DNA from: Oceanihabitans iliipiscarium
GTDB lineage: Bacteria > Bacteroidota > Bacteroidia > Flavobacteriales > Flavobacteriaceae
Length of the DNA: 64,000 nucleotides
Assembly (NCBI RefSeq): GCF_042686125.1
Contig: NZ_JBHUOV010000002.1
Location: 186,001 to 250,000, forward strand
Direction: 5' to 3'
Of this stretch, positions 1-9,929 are shown piece after piece (positions within the stretch are counted from its first letter, which is position 1; every line of letters begins with the position of its first letter). Below the pieces are notes generated by a model. That model saw only the letters and a program-made list of their open reading frames with translations. It was not told where the DNA came from and made no database searches. A program made the translations under genes and the position numbers.

Positions 1-905
1 CATTAGAAAGTTTTAAACAAAACCTTAAAAAAGTTTATCACATTGTACCAAGACTTATTAAGCTAAGTGATGCCTATAATATTAAGCTTACTTTTGCTAC
101 AGTTGGATTTTTATTTGCTAAAAATAAAAATGAATTAATGGAGTTCGCTCCAAAAATAAAACCAGAATATAAAAATCCTAATTTCAATCCTTATAGATTA
201 ATTGATTCTATTGGTAATGATGAAATTGAAGACCCTTACCATTACGCCAATTCATTAATAAATTTAATTAAGCAAAATGGCAACCATGAAATTGGCAGCC
301 ATACTTTTTGTCATTACTACTGTAATGAAACTGGTCAAACTGAAGAACAATTCGAAGCCGATTTATTAGCTTCTATTAAGATTTCTGAACGGTTAGGTAT
401 AAAAATTAAAAGTTTTGTGTTTCCGAGAAATCAGATTAATGAAAAATATTTATCAATTTGTGCTAAACATGGTGTTAAAAGCTTTAGAGGGACTGAAAAA
501 CATTGGATGTACAATACTAAAGATACTCAGCAACTAGAAAGTTCCAAGCACAGAATCTATAGGTTGCTTGATACATATTTAAACATCTCAGGTCATAATA
601 CGCATGATTTAGAAGTCCGAAATGGAATGGTAAATATTGCTTCGAGTCGTTTTTTAAGACCTTATAGTACTAAGTTGAAGTTTTTAGAACATTTAAAAAT
701 TTCTAGAATTAAAAACGGAATGACTCATGCTGCAGAAAACAATCAGGTTTATCATTTATGGTGGCATCCACATAATTTTGCAGATAATACCGAGAAAAAC
801 TTTCAAGAATTAGAAAGCATCTTTAAGCATTATAAAAAATTAAATGAAACTCATAATTTTAAAAGTAATACTATGAGTGGCATTGTCGACTCTTATACTG
901 TTTAA
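1..905 (+). CDS. Polysaccharide deacetylase family protein (5' end outside window)
   Basis: The reading frame is open from base 3, well before the first ATG at 138, so the gene begins upstream of the window. The visible part matches the NodB-like carbohydrate esterase fold: a strand followed by the ATF..VG block near bases 100-115, then the second metal motif HEIGSHTFCH (H-S/T-xx-H type) near bases 288-315. The TFDD motif that should precede these would lie just outside the window. The family removes acetyl groups from N-acetylated glycans with a divalent metal. It ends convergently on the next gene, sharing the TTAA of both stop codons. Its neighbours place it in a surface-polysaccharide locus. 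The substrate cannot be told. Confidence 0.8.
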   Translation, partial: LESFKQNLKKVYHIVPRLIKLSDAYNIKLTFATVGFLFAKNKNELMEFAPKIKPEYKNPNFNPYRLIDSIGNDEIEDPYHYANSLINLIKQNGNHEIGSHTFCHYYCNETGQTEEQFEADLLASIKISERLGIKIKSFVFPRNQINEKYLSICAKHGVKSFRGTEKHWMYNTKDTQQLESSKHRIYRLLDTYLNISGHNTHDLEVRNGMVNIASSRFLRPYSTKLKFLEHLKISRIKNGMTHAAENNQVYHLWWHPHNFADNTEKNFQELESIFKHYKKLNETHNFKSNTMSGIVDSYTV

Positions 906-2134
906 GTGTATTTTATTTCATAGTTATTTTTCTCTCCTACAACATAATAACTACTGTTATCTAAATCATTGGTTTTATAAATTTTCAAACCTGAAAAAGC
1001 TTCTGGAGTTTTATAAAGTTCATCAAAAACAATAGCCTTTAAAAACGAGAACTCTTCAGTTTCAATATCGATCATCTGCATATTATTAACATCTTGAATC
1101 TTGGCATGTTTAACAATAGAGTAACTCTTATTATATGTGGTATTCGATTTTTTTCCTTTTAATAAAAATTTCAATTTAACATACTGCTCGTTTACATTTT
1201 TGTCTCTTAAATACTGCTTTAACTCATATTTAGCTTTTATGAATTTTGCTACAAGTGTCGCAACTAAGCTTTTTGAATCATACAGAACATGATTCTCATA
1301 AGTATACTCTTGATTGGTCCATCGGTTTTTATATTCATATTCTCCTTTCGAAAAGTCATAAATCGTGTAACCGTTGTCAAAACACCATTGAAAAAGCTTG
1401 ATAATTGTAGTATGCCCAAGATTAAAGCGATAATAATCAGTATCAAAAGAAGTGATGGCGTAAAACATAGTCGTATCAGACAGAAAGCTTAAAGACACAC
1501 CTATTGGCTGGTTTTTATTACAAATTGTAATAAGCAAAGCTCGCTTTTCATGAAGCATTTTAAAAATTAAATCATAATAGTAGTCCCAAGTTTCCAGGAT
1601 ATCATTATCCTTTTTTAATTGATTAAAACGCTTGGTTAATAAAACTTTAAAACCATTCATAATATTATCGTACTCCGCTTTATCTATCTCTCCATGATAA
1701 ATGGAATAACTAATATCAAAGCAAGCTTCTAGTCGCTCTTGATTACGCCTAAACTTGTATCTGGTATTTGATTTAAACTGACTTTTAGCAAAATCTTCAT
1801 AAGTATCAAAACCGCTTAACTGAGTCAAGAAACCTTTATACTGTTGTGCTTTTTCAACTTTTAATGATTTTGGCTTAATTGAGTCTATAGAAAAGTATGA
1901 GGGTACATCATGTACTAAAAAGGCTTTACCTTTAAAATCATTTTCTAAGTGATCTAAAGTATAAAACATTCCGTTGGTTATATTTTTACCTACATTGAAA
2001 TAAAAAGGCAAAAAAGATCTCTTTACAAAGCCTACATCTTTAATAAACTCAAAATGAAGACTTTGCTTTGAAAAATTAAAATGTGTTGACCACGTCGAAT
2101 TAAAGGTCTTCGACCCAAATGGATGGTTTTTCAT
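902..2134 (-). CDS. GNAT / BioF2-like (FemAB-type) acetyltransferase
   Basis: A 410-residue soluble protein with the layout of the BioF2-like acetyltransferase family (acetyltransf_6, CelD/FemAB-related). The segment around residues 110-275 includes the RRNQER helix near residue 130 and the YDFSKGEYEYKNRW block near residue 260 that is typical of this family in Bacteroidota polysaccharide loci. These enzymes transfer acyl or aminoacyl groups to sugars or cell-envelope precursors. No membrane segment or signal peptide is visible. The gene converges on the deacetylase, and its 5' end faces a 320-base gap shared with the aminotransferase gene. The acyl donor and acceptor are unknown; the role in glycan decoration is inferred from context. 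Confidence 0.72.
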   Translation of the reverse strand: MKNHPFGSKTFNSTWSTHFNFSKQSLHFEFIKDVGFVKRSFLPFYFNVGKNITNGMFYTLDHLENDFKGKAFLVHDVPSYFSIDSIKPKSLKVEKAQQYKGFLTQLSGFDTYEDFAKSQFKSNTRYKFRRNQERLEACFDISYSIYHGEIDKAEYDNIMNGFKVLLTKRFNQLKKDNDILETWDYYYDLIFKMLHEKRALLITICNKNQPIGVSLSFLSDTTMFYAITSFDTDYYRFNLGHTTIIKLFQWCFDNGYTIYDFSKGEYEYKNRWTNQEYTYENHVLYDSKSLVATLVAKFIKAKYELKQYLRDKNVNEQYVKLKFLLKGKKSNTTYNKSYSIVKHAKIQDVNNMQMIDIETEEFSFLKAIVFDELYKTPEAFSGLKIYKTNDLDNSSYYVVGEKNNYEIKYT

Positions 2135-2454
2135 AAACGATTAATAGCTTAAACGAAAATAGTATTTTATAAGTTATTGACCAACCTCATTTTAATAAAT
2201 AATAAAACTCTAGTTTCTTTTTTAAAACTTTTTATCTTTAACACCATAATTAACCCTATTTACTCCCTCTCCTTTAACTAAAATTGCAACTATTTTTAGG
2301 TTGTACATCATTTTAAGAAATAATTAATATAGGACTAAGTGTATCAGTATTTCGATAAAACTTAATACCTTTAATTATTTAAAAACAAAGAACTAATTTA
2401 TACGTTATTTATCGTATATTTTTGATTAAGATTATAAAAACGATAATATTTACT
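2135..2454. other. 320-base divergent intergenic region
   Basis: AT-rich spacer between the divergent acetyltransferase and aminotransferase genes. Apart from a TAnnTTTG box at 2417-2424 near its right end I see no gene, RNA or strong hairpin in it. It probably carries the promoters of both flanking units. Confidence 0.5.
2417..2424 (+). promoter_or_regulatory. Candidate -7 box (TATTTTTG) for the aminotransferase operon
   Basis: The octamer TATTTTTG fits the Bacteroidota -7 consensus TAnnTTTG. Its last three bases are the TTG that could otherwise be read as the start codon at 2422, which argues for starting the gene at the ATG at 2455. I see no clear -33 TTG at the right distance, so support is partial. 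Confidence 0.4.
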
Positions 2455-3597
2455 ATGGCTATTAATGAATCGAATCTGAATTCTAAAATTTGGTTATCTC
2501 CACCACACATGAGTGGACATGAGCAAGAATTCATTGCAGAAGCATTTAAATTTAATTGGATTGCTCCTTTAGGACCTAATGTAAATGGTTTTGAAAAAGA
2601 TATAGAAAAGTATCTTAATCATAACAGTTTTGCAACGGTTTTAAGTTCAGGAACAGCAGCTTTACATCTTGCGTTAGTGCTTTTAGGTATTAATAAAGGT
2701 GATGAAGTTATATGCCAAACTAAAACGTTTGTTGCATCTGTTAACCCAGTAACTTATTTAGGCGCAAACCCTATTTTTGTAGATAGCGAATTAGACACAT
2801 GGAATATGTGTCCAGTTTTATTAGAAAAAACTATTAATGAAAGAATAAAAAAAGGAAAAAAACCCAAAGCTATAATCGTTATAAACCTATACGGAATGCC
2901 TTATCATGTTAATCATATACACGCAATTTCAAAAAAATACAACATTCCTGTTGTAGAAGATAGTGCCGAAGCATTTGGTAGCCATGTTAATGATCAAAAA
3001 TGTGGCACTTTTGGCGATTATTCTATTCTTTCTTTTAATGGAAATAAAATTATAACGACCTCTGGAGGAGGTGCTTTAATTTGTCGAAATCAAACCCTCA
3101 AAGACAGAACGGTTTTTTTAGCAACTCAAGCTAAAGAAGTCGGACAAGAATATGAGCATAAAACGATAGGATACAATTATAGAATGTCTAATGTCATTGC
3201 TGGAATTGGTCGAGGACAAATGAAAGTTCTTGACGAATATGTAGAAAAAAGACGAGCCAATTATAATTATTACTATCAACATCTAAATACTATTGAATCC
3301 ATTTCGTTTTTAAAGGAACCAAAAACATACTATTCAAACAGATGGTTAACATGTATAGTATTAGGCTCTAAAGAAACGAGAGATGATCTTTTAACACTGT
3401 TAAATAAAAACAACATTGAAGCTAGACCTTCATGGAAACCAATGCATTTACAACCTTTATACAAAGATGCTCCTGCGTATTTAAATGGAGTCTCTAATAA
3501 TTTATATGAAAAAGGGTTGTGCTTGCCTAGTGGCTCTAACCTTCAAGAAAAAGATTTAGAACGAATTGTAAAATTAATTCAAGCTTATTTTGAGTAA
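2455..3597 (+). CDS. DegT/DnrJ/EryC1/StrS-family PLP aminotransferase (sugar 4-aminotransferase, PglE-like)
   Basis: About 380 residues, normal for the DegT/DnrJ/EryC1/StrS fold-type I aminotransferases that aminate nucleotide-linked keto sugars. Visible landmarks are the SSGTAALHLAL phosphate-binding loop, the VVEDSAEAFG strand carrying the cofactor-contacting Asp, and SFNGNKIITT with the PLP lysine at about residue 198. I start at the ATG at 2455; the frame extends upstream to a TTG at 2422, but that TTG sits in a promoter-like box and would add a short hydrophobic stretch. The gene overlaps the next one by 8 bases, so the two are translationally linked. The downstream 4,6-dehydratase would supply its 4-keto substrate. 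The exact sugar and whether C4 is aminated are inferred. Confidence 0.88.
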   Translation: MAINESNLNSKIWLSPPHMSGHEQEFIAEAFKFNWIAPLGPNVNGFEKDIEKYLNHNSFATVLSSGTAALHLALVLLGINKGDEVICQTKTFVASVNPVTYLGANPIFVDSELDTWNMCPVLLEKTINERIKKGKKPKAIIVINLYGMPYHVNHIHAISKKYNIPVVEDSAEAFGSHVNDQKCGTFGDYSILSFNGNKIITTSGGGALICRNQTLKDRTVFLATQAKEVGQEYEHKTIGYNYRMSNVIAGIGRGQMKVLDEYVEKRRANYNYYYQHLNTIESISFLKEPKTYYSNRWLTCIVLGSKETRDDLLTLLNKNNIEARPSWKPMHLQPLYKDAPAYLNGVSNNLYEKGLCLPSGSNLQEKDLERIVKLIQAYFE

Positions 3598-5488
3598 ATA
3601 CAACTCCATATTAAGAAAACTAACCGAAAGGTATGCATCAAAATGGCTAGTGCTGTTATTTGATTCATGCATCGTGTTGTTTACTTTCTTTTTAGCTTAT
3701 ATCATTAGGTATAACTTTGAGATTGTTTTTAATTTTTACACCTTCTTAAAACAACTTCCTTTCGTCTTTGTTGCAACTGTAATTAGCTTTTTAGTTGTTA
3801 GTTCGCATAAAGGTGTGGTTAGATTTACAGGAGTTAAAGATGTTGTTAATGTTGTTATTGGATTAAACATTTTAGCCACAATCCTTATTATCACAACATT
3901 TATAAGTAGAAAATATGATTTTGATAGTGTTTTTGATATTCCAGGATCTATCATTTATATTCATTTATTACTTAACATATTCTTTCTAATTGGCACCAAA
4001 TTTTTTATTAAATCAATGTATAAAAGTCTGTTTACAGATTTTGAAAACAGAAGTACAGTTCTCATCTATGGTGCTGGTAATTCAGGAACTCTAACTTATG
4101 ATGCCATAACTAATGACGCCATGAGTAATATTACTGTGTTTGGGTTTATAGATGACAATGAAGCCAAAATCGGTAAGAAAATAAACATGCTAAATGTTTA
4201 CAACTCTAAAAAAATAACTAGCGAATTTGTAGAAAAAAACAATATAGATGAAGTTATAATCTCTATTCAAAATATAGACTCTAATCGTTTATTAGAAATC
4301 ACTAGTTCATTATTTGCTTTAAATTTAAAAGTAAAAATAGTTCCAGATGTTAAACAATGGATAGATGGTGATTTAAGCATTGGTCAAATTGAGGATGTTA
4401 AAATTGAAGACCTACTAGGAAGAGAACCTATTAGAATCGATAACCCAGTTCTTTTTGACGAATACAACAATAAAGTCCTTCTTGTAACAGGAGCTGCTGG
4501 ATCAATTGGAAGTGAATTGGTGAGAAAATTAAGTCTTTTCGATTATAAAAAATTAATCCTTATCGACAATTCTGAATCTGCATTATATGATTTACAGCAA
4601 GAATTACATCAAAATAAAATAGAAAACATCATGGCTATAGTTGCAGATATTAGAAATAAGCAACGTCTAGACCAAATTTTCAACCTTTATAAACCAGAAA
4701 TAATTTTTCATGCAGCGGCTTACAAACATGTTCCTCTAATGGAACAAAACCCTTTTGAAGCTGTTAGCGTTAATATTAGTGGGACTTGCAACACTACAGA
4801 ACTCGCTATGAAACATGGTGCAGATAAATTTATTTTAATCTCTACAGACAAAGCCGTTAACCCAACGAATGTAATGGGAGCAACAAAACGTATTGCCGAA
4901 ATGTGTTTATTCAGCCAAAAAAAGCTACATAAAGGGAAAACTAAATTTATTATTACTAGATTTGGTAATGTACTTGGCTCTAATGGTTCGGTTATACCAC
5001 TCTTCAAAAGACAAATTGATGCTGGTGGACCAATAACTGTCACGCATAAAGACATTATTCGCTATTTTATGACCATTCCAGAAGCTAGCCAATTAGTATT
5101 AGAAGCTGCAGCAATGGGCTTAGGCGAGGAAATATTTGTTTTTGATATGGGAAAACCAATAAAAATCATAGATTTAGCAAAAAATATGATTTCGCTTTCT
5201 GGTTTAAATTATCCTGAAGATATTGACATAAAAATAGTAGGTTTACGACCAGGAGAAAAAATTTATGAAGAGCTTTTAGTTGATGGAGAAAATACTAAAC
5301 CAACCTATAATGAAAAGATAATGATTGCAAAATGTAGAGATGTAGATATGAATCAATGCGAAAAAATTCAAGAGCTTCTAAAGCTTGATTCTACGTCATC
5401 TAATATTGAAATTGTTTCACTCATAAAAGAAATTGTACCAGAATATAATCCGAACAACACTAAATATGATGTTCTAAATATTAAATAA
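3590..5488 (+). CDS. Long-form UDP-sugar 4,6-dehydratase, CapD/PglF/WbpM-like
   Basis: A 632-residue membrane enzyme: about four N-terminal helices (residues 15-135), a Rossmann-like middle domain (around 150-270), then the catalytic extended-SDR domain. The NAD motif GAAGSIGSE lies near residues 300-308. The catalytic stretch STDKAVNPTNVMGATKR (from residue 418) has Met429 where short SDRs carry Tyr, followed by Lys433, the Met/Lys variant of the long WbpM/PglF class. These enzymes convert UDP-GlcNAc to the 4-keto-6-deoxy sugar at the inner face of the membrane. The start is a TTG inside the previous gene, 5 bases before its stop codon; no suitable in-frame ATG lies before the conserved ASKWLVLLFD. 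It pairs with the aminotransferase. Confidence 0.9.
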   Translation: MSKYNSILRKLTERYASKWLVLLFDSCIVLFTFFLAYIIRYNFEIVFNFYTFLKQLPFVFVATVISFLVVSSHKGVVRFTGVKDVVNVVIGLNILATILIITTFISRKYDFDSVFDIPGSIIYIHLLLNIFFLIGTKFFIKSMYKSLFTDFENRSTVLIYGAGNSGTLTYDAITNDAMSNITVFGFIDDNEAKIGKKINMLNVYNSKKITSEFVEKNNIDEVIISIQNIDSNRLLEITSSLFALNLKVKIVPDVKQWIDGDLSIGQIEDVKIEDLLGREPIRIDNPVLFDEYNNKVLLVTGAAGSIGSELVRKLSLFDYKKLILIDNSESALYDLQQELHQNKIENIMAIVADIRNKQRLDQIFNLYKPEIIFHAAAYKHVPLMEQNPFEAVSVNISGTCNTTELAMKHGADKFILISTDKAVNPTNVMGATKRIAEMCLFSQKKLHKGKTKFIITRFGNVLGSNGSVIPLFKRQIDAGGPITVTHKDIIRYFMTIPEASQLVLEAAAMGLGEEIFVFDMGKPIKIIDLAKNMISLSGLNYPEDIDIKIVGLRPGEKIYEELLVDGENTKPTYNEKIMIAKCRDVDMNQCEKIQELLKLDSTSSNIEIVSLIKEIVPEYNPNNTKYDVLNIK

Positions 5489-5505
5489 CCTATAAAATAC
5501 TATTA

Positions 5506-6294
5506 ATGAGATTATTCGCAAACCATTCAAAAACAAGTAGCCTATTTGCATTACTAGGAATCATACTTTTTGCCTCTTGTGCAAGCACTGAAGATCTTGC
5601 ATACTTTCAAGACGAGCCACTAGCTAATTATGAAGAATTAGATTTTAATACAGATGTGGTGTATAAAACAAATGATAAACTTTCTATTATTGTTTCTTCA
5701 GTAGATCCTGAAGCTGCAAGACCATTTAACCTTCCTACCTTCTCTGAAGGACAATCTGTTACTGTAACTCAAGGAAGTCAAAAAATGCAAACGTATTTAA
5801 TTGATAAAAATGGATTTGTTGAATTCCCTGTACTTGGTCCAATAAAACTTGGCGGATTAGGCAGAACTGAAGCTACTGAATTAATTAAAGGAAGACTAAG
5901 CGAATACCTAAAAGATCCTATTGTAAACATTAGACTCGTAAACTTTACGGTAACGATTTTGGGTGAAGTCAGAAATCCAGGAACTTTTATTCTTGAAGAT
6001 GAGAAAATCTCATTACCTGAAGCATTAGGTTATGCTGGTGATCTTACTATTTACGGACGAAGAGACAATGTATTGCTTATTAGAGATAATAACGGTAAAA
6101 AACAATATGCACAATTTGATCTAACATCTGTAAAAGTATTAAATTCACAGAATTACTATTTAGCACAAGATGATGTTATTTACGTGACACCTAACAAAAC
6201 TAAAATACGTTCATCAAATTATAATCAAAATACTGCTGCAATTATATCTGCAGTTTCTGTTTTAGTAGCACTTACTGCTATTTTTGTAAAATAA
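5506..6294 (+). CDS. Polysaccharide export outer-membrane lipoprotein, Wza/BexD-like
   Basis: A 262-residue protein starting with a lipoprotein signal (lipobox LFASC, Cys25), followed by the Poly_export (PES) domain around residues 55-145 and an SLBB-type repeat (residues about 145-215). A C-terminal hydrophobic helix (AAIISAVSVLVALTAIFV) ends the protein, which in Wza-type proteins crosses the outer membrane. It should form the export channel for a capsule or exopolysaccharide. It lies 17 bases after the dehydratase and 11 bases before the kinase gene, consistent with one operon. It is shorter than Escherichia coli Wza (about 380 residues), as is usual in Bacteroidota. Confidence 0.88.
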   Translation: MRLFANHSKTSSLFALLGIILFASCASTEDLAYFQDEPLANYEELDFNTDVVYKTNDKLSIIVSSVDPEAARPFNLPTFSEGQSVTVTQGSQKMQTYLIDKNGFVEFPVLGPIKLGGLGRTEATELIKGRLSEYLKDPIVNIRLVNFTVTILGEVRNPGTFILEDEKISLPEALGYAGDLTIYGRRDNVLLIRDNNGKKQYAQFDLTSVKVLNSQNYYLAQDDVIYVTPNKTKIRSSNYNQNTAAIISAVSVLVALTAIFVK

Positions 6295-6305
6295 TTTAAG
6301 TCCTC

Positions 6306-8669
6306 ATGAATAAAAATGCCGCAAATCAAAAAGAGCTTTTTCGAGATTTAGTTGATCCTTATTTATCTAAATGGAAGTTAGTTATTGTATGCACTATTAT
6401 AGCTTTAGCACTAGCGCATGTGTATTTACGATATGCCACATATCAATATAAGGCCAATGCTACAATTCAAATTAAAGATGACAAGCAGACTACTAAATTA
6501 CCTGAACTTTCTTCTTTACAGAATTACGGACTCGTTAAAAAAGATTTAAACAATGTCTTAGACGAAGTCGAAGTGATTAGCTCAAGAGCACTCATCGAAC
6601 AAGCAATAAAAGATTTAAAATTTAATATTCAATATTTTGTAGAAGGTCGAATTCAAAAACTTGAAGTATATAACGATCCACCTTTAAAACTAAACTTTAG
6701 CGCTACAGATTCTGTACTCTATAAAGCAGACACTGTAATGAATGTGAAAATTCATTCTGCAACACAATTTTTATTAAATGGAAGTTCTGAAGTAGAAAAA
6801 TTTTGGAAAACTAAAGAACAAAACATTGAAGAACAAGGCACTTTATACAGTTTCGGACAACCTATTAAGACTGGATTTGGTGATGTGATTATTACGCCTA
6901 ACCTTGATCGATATGATGTTAAAAAAGGCGCCACAATTACTATAAAAATCACACCAGTAGATAAAGTAGTTACTGAATATAAAGGTAATTTACGTATCGA
7001 AACCAAAGAATACTCTAGTATTATTAAATTATCTATAACTGATAATAATAGAGTAAAAGCAGCTTCATTTTTAAATAAATTAATAGAAGTTTACAACCTT
7101 GATGTTGTTAATGATAAACAGAAAGTCGTTGAAGTTACTTCAGATTTTATTAATAGTCGATTAAGTATCGTCTCTGAAGAATTAGGCGAAGTTGATTTAA
7201 CTGCTGAAACCATCCAGAAACGTAATAAACTTACAGATTTAGACACACAATCTAATATCTTTTTACAAACTGAAAGAGACAACGAAACTCGAATTATTAA
7301 CACTACAAATCAAATCCAACTTATAGATTATATGAAGGATTTTGTAGATGTTAATAGCGGAACTTCAGATTTATTACCTTCAAACATTGGTATCAACGAA
7401 AATTCAATTGGAGAAATTACTAGAAGACATAACGACTTAGTTATTGAAAGAAATAGGTTATTAAAACATTCTAGCGAAAAAAACCCAACAGTTGTTAATC
7501 TAACAAATCAAATCAATGAATTAAAAGGCAACTTAAATCAAAACTTAAATAATATTAAGTCTTCTAATCAAATTACTTTAGAAGGTTTATATGAAAAAGG
7601 CAACAGAATTAGTGGTCAGATTTATACTGCGCCAAAAAAACAACGTCAGTTTAGAGATACACAACGCCAACAAAACATTAAGGAATCTTTATATTTATAC
7701 TTGCTTCAAAAGCGTGAAGAAGCTGCCATATCTCATGGTATTTCTTCTCCAAATGCAAAAATAGTTGACAATGGCCACGCTGGCGGAAAACCCGTTGCTC
7801 CTATTCCTGCAATAATATACTTATCAGCGCTTATTTTAGGAGCGAGTCTTCCTATTGGGTTTATTTATTTATTCCAATTATTAGACACTAAAGTCCATAC
7901 GATAAAAGATATTAAAAAGAATATTGATGTTCCATATTTAGGCGATATTCCAAAATCTAATAAGCGCAAAAAACTCATCTCTAAAGTAGATTATTCTGCA
8001 AGAGCTGAAGCTTTTAGAATGGTAAGAACCAATATCGATTTCATGCTTCAAAACATAACAGGTAGAGCAAAAATTATTTTCGTTACTTCAACGACCAGTC
8101 AAGAAGGAAAATCTCATACCTCAATAAACTTGGCTTCTTCTCTATCGTTCTCAGAAAAGAAAGTCCTTTTAGTTGAAACTGACATTAGAGTTCCTAAAGC
8201 GACCAATTATCTAAAAATTAAAAATGATGTTGGTGTAACAAACTTCATTGGTAATAAAGAACTTAAACCAAGTGATGTGACAAGTAAAATTGAAGGCAAT
8301 GAATACTTAGACATTATACCTTCAGGAACTATTCCACCTAACCCTTCAGAATTATTAATGAGTGATCGTGTTGGTGAGCTTTTTGAAGCTGTTAAAAACG
8401 AATATGATTATATTATTGTAGATACTGCTGCAGTTGGATTAGTTACAGATACCCTACTTTACAGTCAATATGCAGATATGTTTGTATATGTGGTAAGAGC
8501 AAATTATATAGATAAAAGGCAACTACATATTGCGCAAACAATGTACACTGAGAAGCGCTTGCCTAATATGGCTATACTGTTGAATGCTGTCGATTATAAG
8601 AAAGGTATTAATTACTCTTACGGTTATGGTAAAAATCCTTCTAAAAAGAGATGGTGGAAATTTAGCTAA
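6306..8669 (+). CDS. Polysaccharide co-polymerase / BY-kinase (Wzc-like tyrosine autokinase)
   Basis: A 787-residue fusion of a Wzz-like chain-length domain and a bacterial tyrosine kinase. A first membrane helix lies near residues 25-45 and a second near 500-525, enclosing a coiled-coil periplasmic part. The cytoplasmic kinase has Walker A (SQEGKSH, about residue 600), Walker A' (LLVETDIR, about 625) and Walker B (YIIVDTAA, about 703). The C-terminus has a small Tyr cluster (YSYGYG) suited to autophosphorylation. In the family it gates export through the Wza-like protein encoded just upstream and controls polymer length. Its stop overlaps the stop of the convergent proline dehydrogenase gene, so this is the end of the polysaccharide operon. 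Confidence 0.9.
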   Translation: MNKNAANQKELFRDLVDPYLSKWKLVIVCTIIALALAHVYLRYATYQYKANATIQIKDDKQTTKLPELSSLQNYGLVKKDLNNVLDEVEVISSRALIEQAIKDLKFNIQYFVEGRIQKLEVYNDPPLKLNFSATDSVLYKADTVMNVKIHSATQFLLNGSSEVEKFWKTKEQNIEEQGTLYSFGQPIKTGFGDVIITPNLDRYDVKKGATITIKITPVDKVVTEYKGNLRIETKEYSSIIKLSITDNNRVKAASFLNKLIEVYNLDVVNDKQKVVEVTSDFINSRLSIVSEELGEVDLTAETIQKRNKLTDLDTQSNIFLQTERDNETRIINTTNQIQLIDYMKDFVDVNSGTSDLLPSNIGINENSIGEITRRHNDLVIERNRLLKHSSEKNPTVVNLTNQINELKGNLNQNLNNIKSSNQITLEGLYEKGNRISGQIYTAPKKQRQFRDTQRQQNIKESLYLYLLQKREEAAISHGISSPNAKIVDNGHAGGKPVAPIPAIIYLSALILGASLPIGFIYLFQLLDTKVHTIKDIKKNIDVPYLGDIPKSNKRKKLISKVDYSARAEAFRMVRTNIDFMLQNITGRAKIIFVTSTTSQEGKSHTSINLASSLSFSEKKVLLVETDIRVPKATNYLKIKNDVGVTNFIGNKELKPSDVTSKIEGNEYLDIIPSGTIPPNPSELLMSDRVGELFEAVKNEYDYIIVDTAAVGLVTDTLLYSQYADMFVYVVRANYIDKRQLHIAQTMYTEKRLPNMAILLNAVDYKKGINYSYGYGKNPSKKRWWKFS

Positions 8670-9832
8670 GCCTTTCTCCGTTTTTTTTCCATTTTTAATA
8701 AGCTAAGCTCTCGTCCTGTTTGTCCAGCTACCGAAGTATTTTCTTCTGCACGACGAATAAGGTATGGCATAACATCTTTTACAGGTCCAAACGGAATGTA
8801 TTTAGCTACATTATATCCTTGATTAGCAAGATTAAAACTAATATGGTCGCTCATACCATAAAGCTGACCAAACCATACACGATGATCATTATTAGGAATA
8901 TTCTTGGCTTTCATAATAGACATTACCAAATAACTACTGTCTTCGTTATGTGTTCCTGCAAATAAAGACATCGCTTCTATATGATCTAACATATACTCTA
9001 CTGCTGTATTAAAATTGTCATCTGTAGCCTTTTTGTTTACACAAATTGGAGAGACGTAGCCCTTGGCTTCAGCACGTTCATTTTCTTTTTCCATATATGC
9101 ACCACGAACCAATTTAAAACCTAGGAAATAATTGTTTTGCTTAGCTATTTCAGTTTGCGCTTTTAAATACGCCATTCTATCATGCCTATACATTTGTAAA
9201 GTATTATACACAATAGGTTTTTCTGTATTATAACGTTGCATCATTTTAGTAACCAAGTCATCTGCTGCATCTTGCATCCAGCTCTCTTCAGCATCAATTA
9301 AAACAACGACATCTTTTTCTTTTGCAGTTTTACAAACCTTATCAAATCTAGCCTCAACACGTTCCCACTCCTCTAGCTCATCAGAAGTAAGCGCACTACC
9401 ACTTCCTAGTTTTTCATAAAGATAAAACCTTCCAAATCCAGTAGGCTTAAAAACAGCAATTGGTATACTTTCCTTTTCATGAGCAAAATCAATAATCTTT
9501 AATACTTTTTTCATTGCCGAATCAAATTCAGCTTCATTTTCTTTACCTTCAACAGAGTAGTCTAAAACCGAACTAACGCCTTTAGTATACATGTTTTCAA
9601 TAACCGACAAACAATCTTCTTCATTCACACCTCCACAGAAATGATCAAAAACAGTTGAACGAATTAAACCTTCAATAGGTAAATTAGCTTTCAACGCAAA
9701 ATTAGTTGCAGCTGTTCCGATTCTAACTAAAGGTTCATTAGCGATCATTTTAAACAAGAAATAAGCACGTTCAAGTTGTGCATCATTTTTAAGTGAAAAA
9801 GCTATTTCGGTATTTTCAAAAATCCTATCCAT
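8666..9832 (-). CDS. Proline dehydrogenase (monofunctional)
   Basis: A 388-residue protein of the PRODH TIM-barrel family, which oxidises proline to pyrroline-5-carboxylate with FAD and passes electrons to quinones. The C-terminal core contains FKLVRGAYMEKENERA, the conserved FAD/substrate segment, and the later GQLYGMSDHIS and RRAEENTS blocks, the RR.EEN signature of proline dehydrogenases. The length is that of the single-function enzyme, without the PutA aldehyde dehydrogenase domain. It is divergent from aroB across a 97-base gap, an arrangement I associate with Flavobacteriia. It converges with the kinase gene with overlapping stops. Confidence 0.9.
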   Translation of the reverse strand: MDRIFENTEIAFSLKNDAQLERAYFLFKMIANEPLVRIGTAATNFALKANLPIEGLIRSTVFDHFCGGVNEEDCLSVIENMYTKGVSSVLDYSVEGKENEAEFDSAMKKVLKIIDFAHEKESIPIAVFKPTGFGRFYLYEKLGSGSALTSDELEEWERVEARFDKVCKTAKEKDVVVLIDAEESWMQDAADDLVTKMMQRYNTEKPIVYNTLQMYRHDRMAYLKAQTEIAKQNNYFLGFKLVRGAYMEKENERAEAKGYVSPICVNKKATDDNFNTAVEYMLDHIEAMSLFAGTHNEDSSYLVMSIMKAKNIPNNDHRVWFGQLYGMSDHISFNLANQGYNVAKYIPFGPVKDVMPYLIRRAEENTSVAGQTGRELSLLKMEKKRRKA

Positions 9833-9858
9833 ACGTTAAGTGTAGTAAAAATCTAAAA

Positions 9859-9866
9859 CAAATATA
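9859..9866 (-). promoter_or_regulatory. Candidate -7 box for proline dehydrogenase
   Basis: On the minus strand this reads TATATTTG, matching TAnnTTTG, about 27 bases before the start codon at 9832. No good -33 TTG is seen at the expected spacing. Confidence 0.4.
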
Positions 9867-9929
9867 ATTTATGTCAGTCATATTTCTTTAAAATCTCCTT
9901 ATTTTTACACGAAAATAATTCAACCTTTA

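Noticed and set aside
1264..1492. Two short opposing frames inside the acetyltransferase gene
   Set aside because: They lie fully inside a well-supported gene and have no family, start context or codon pattern of their own.
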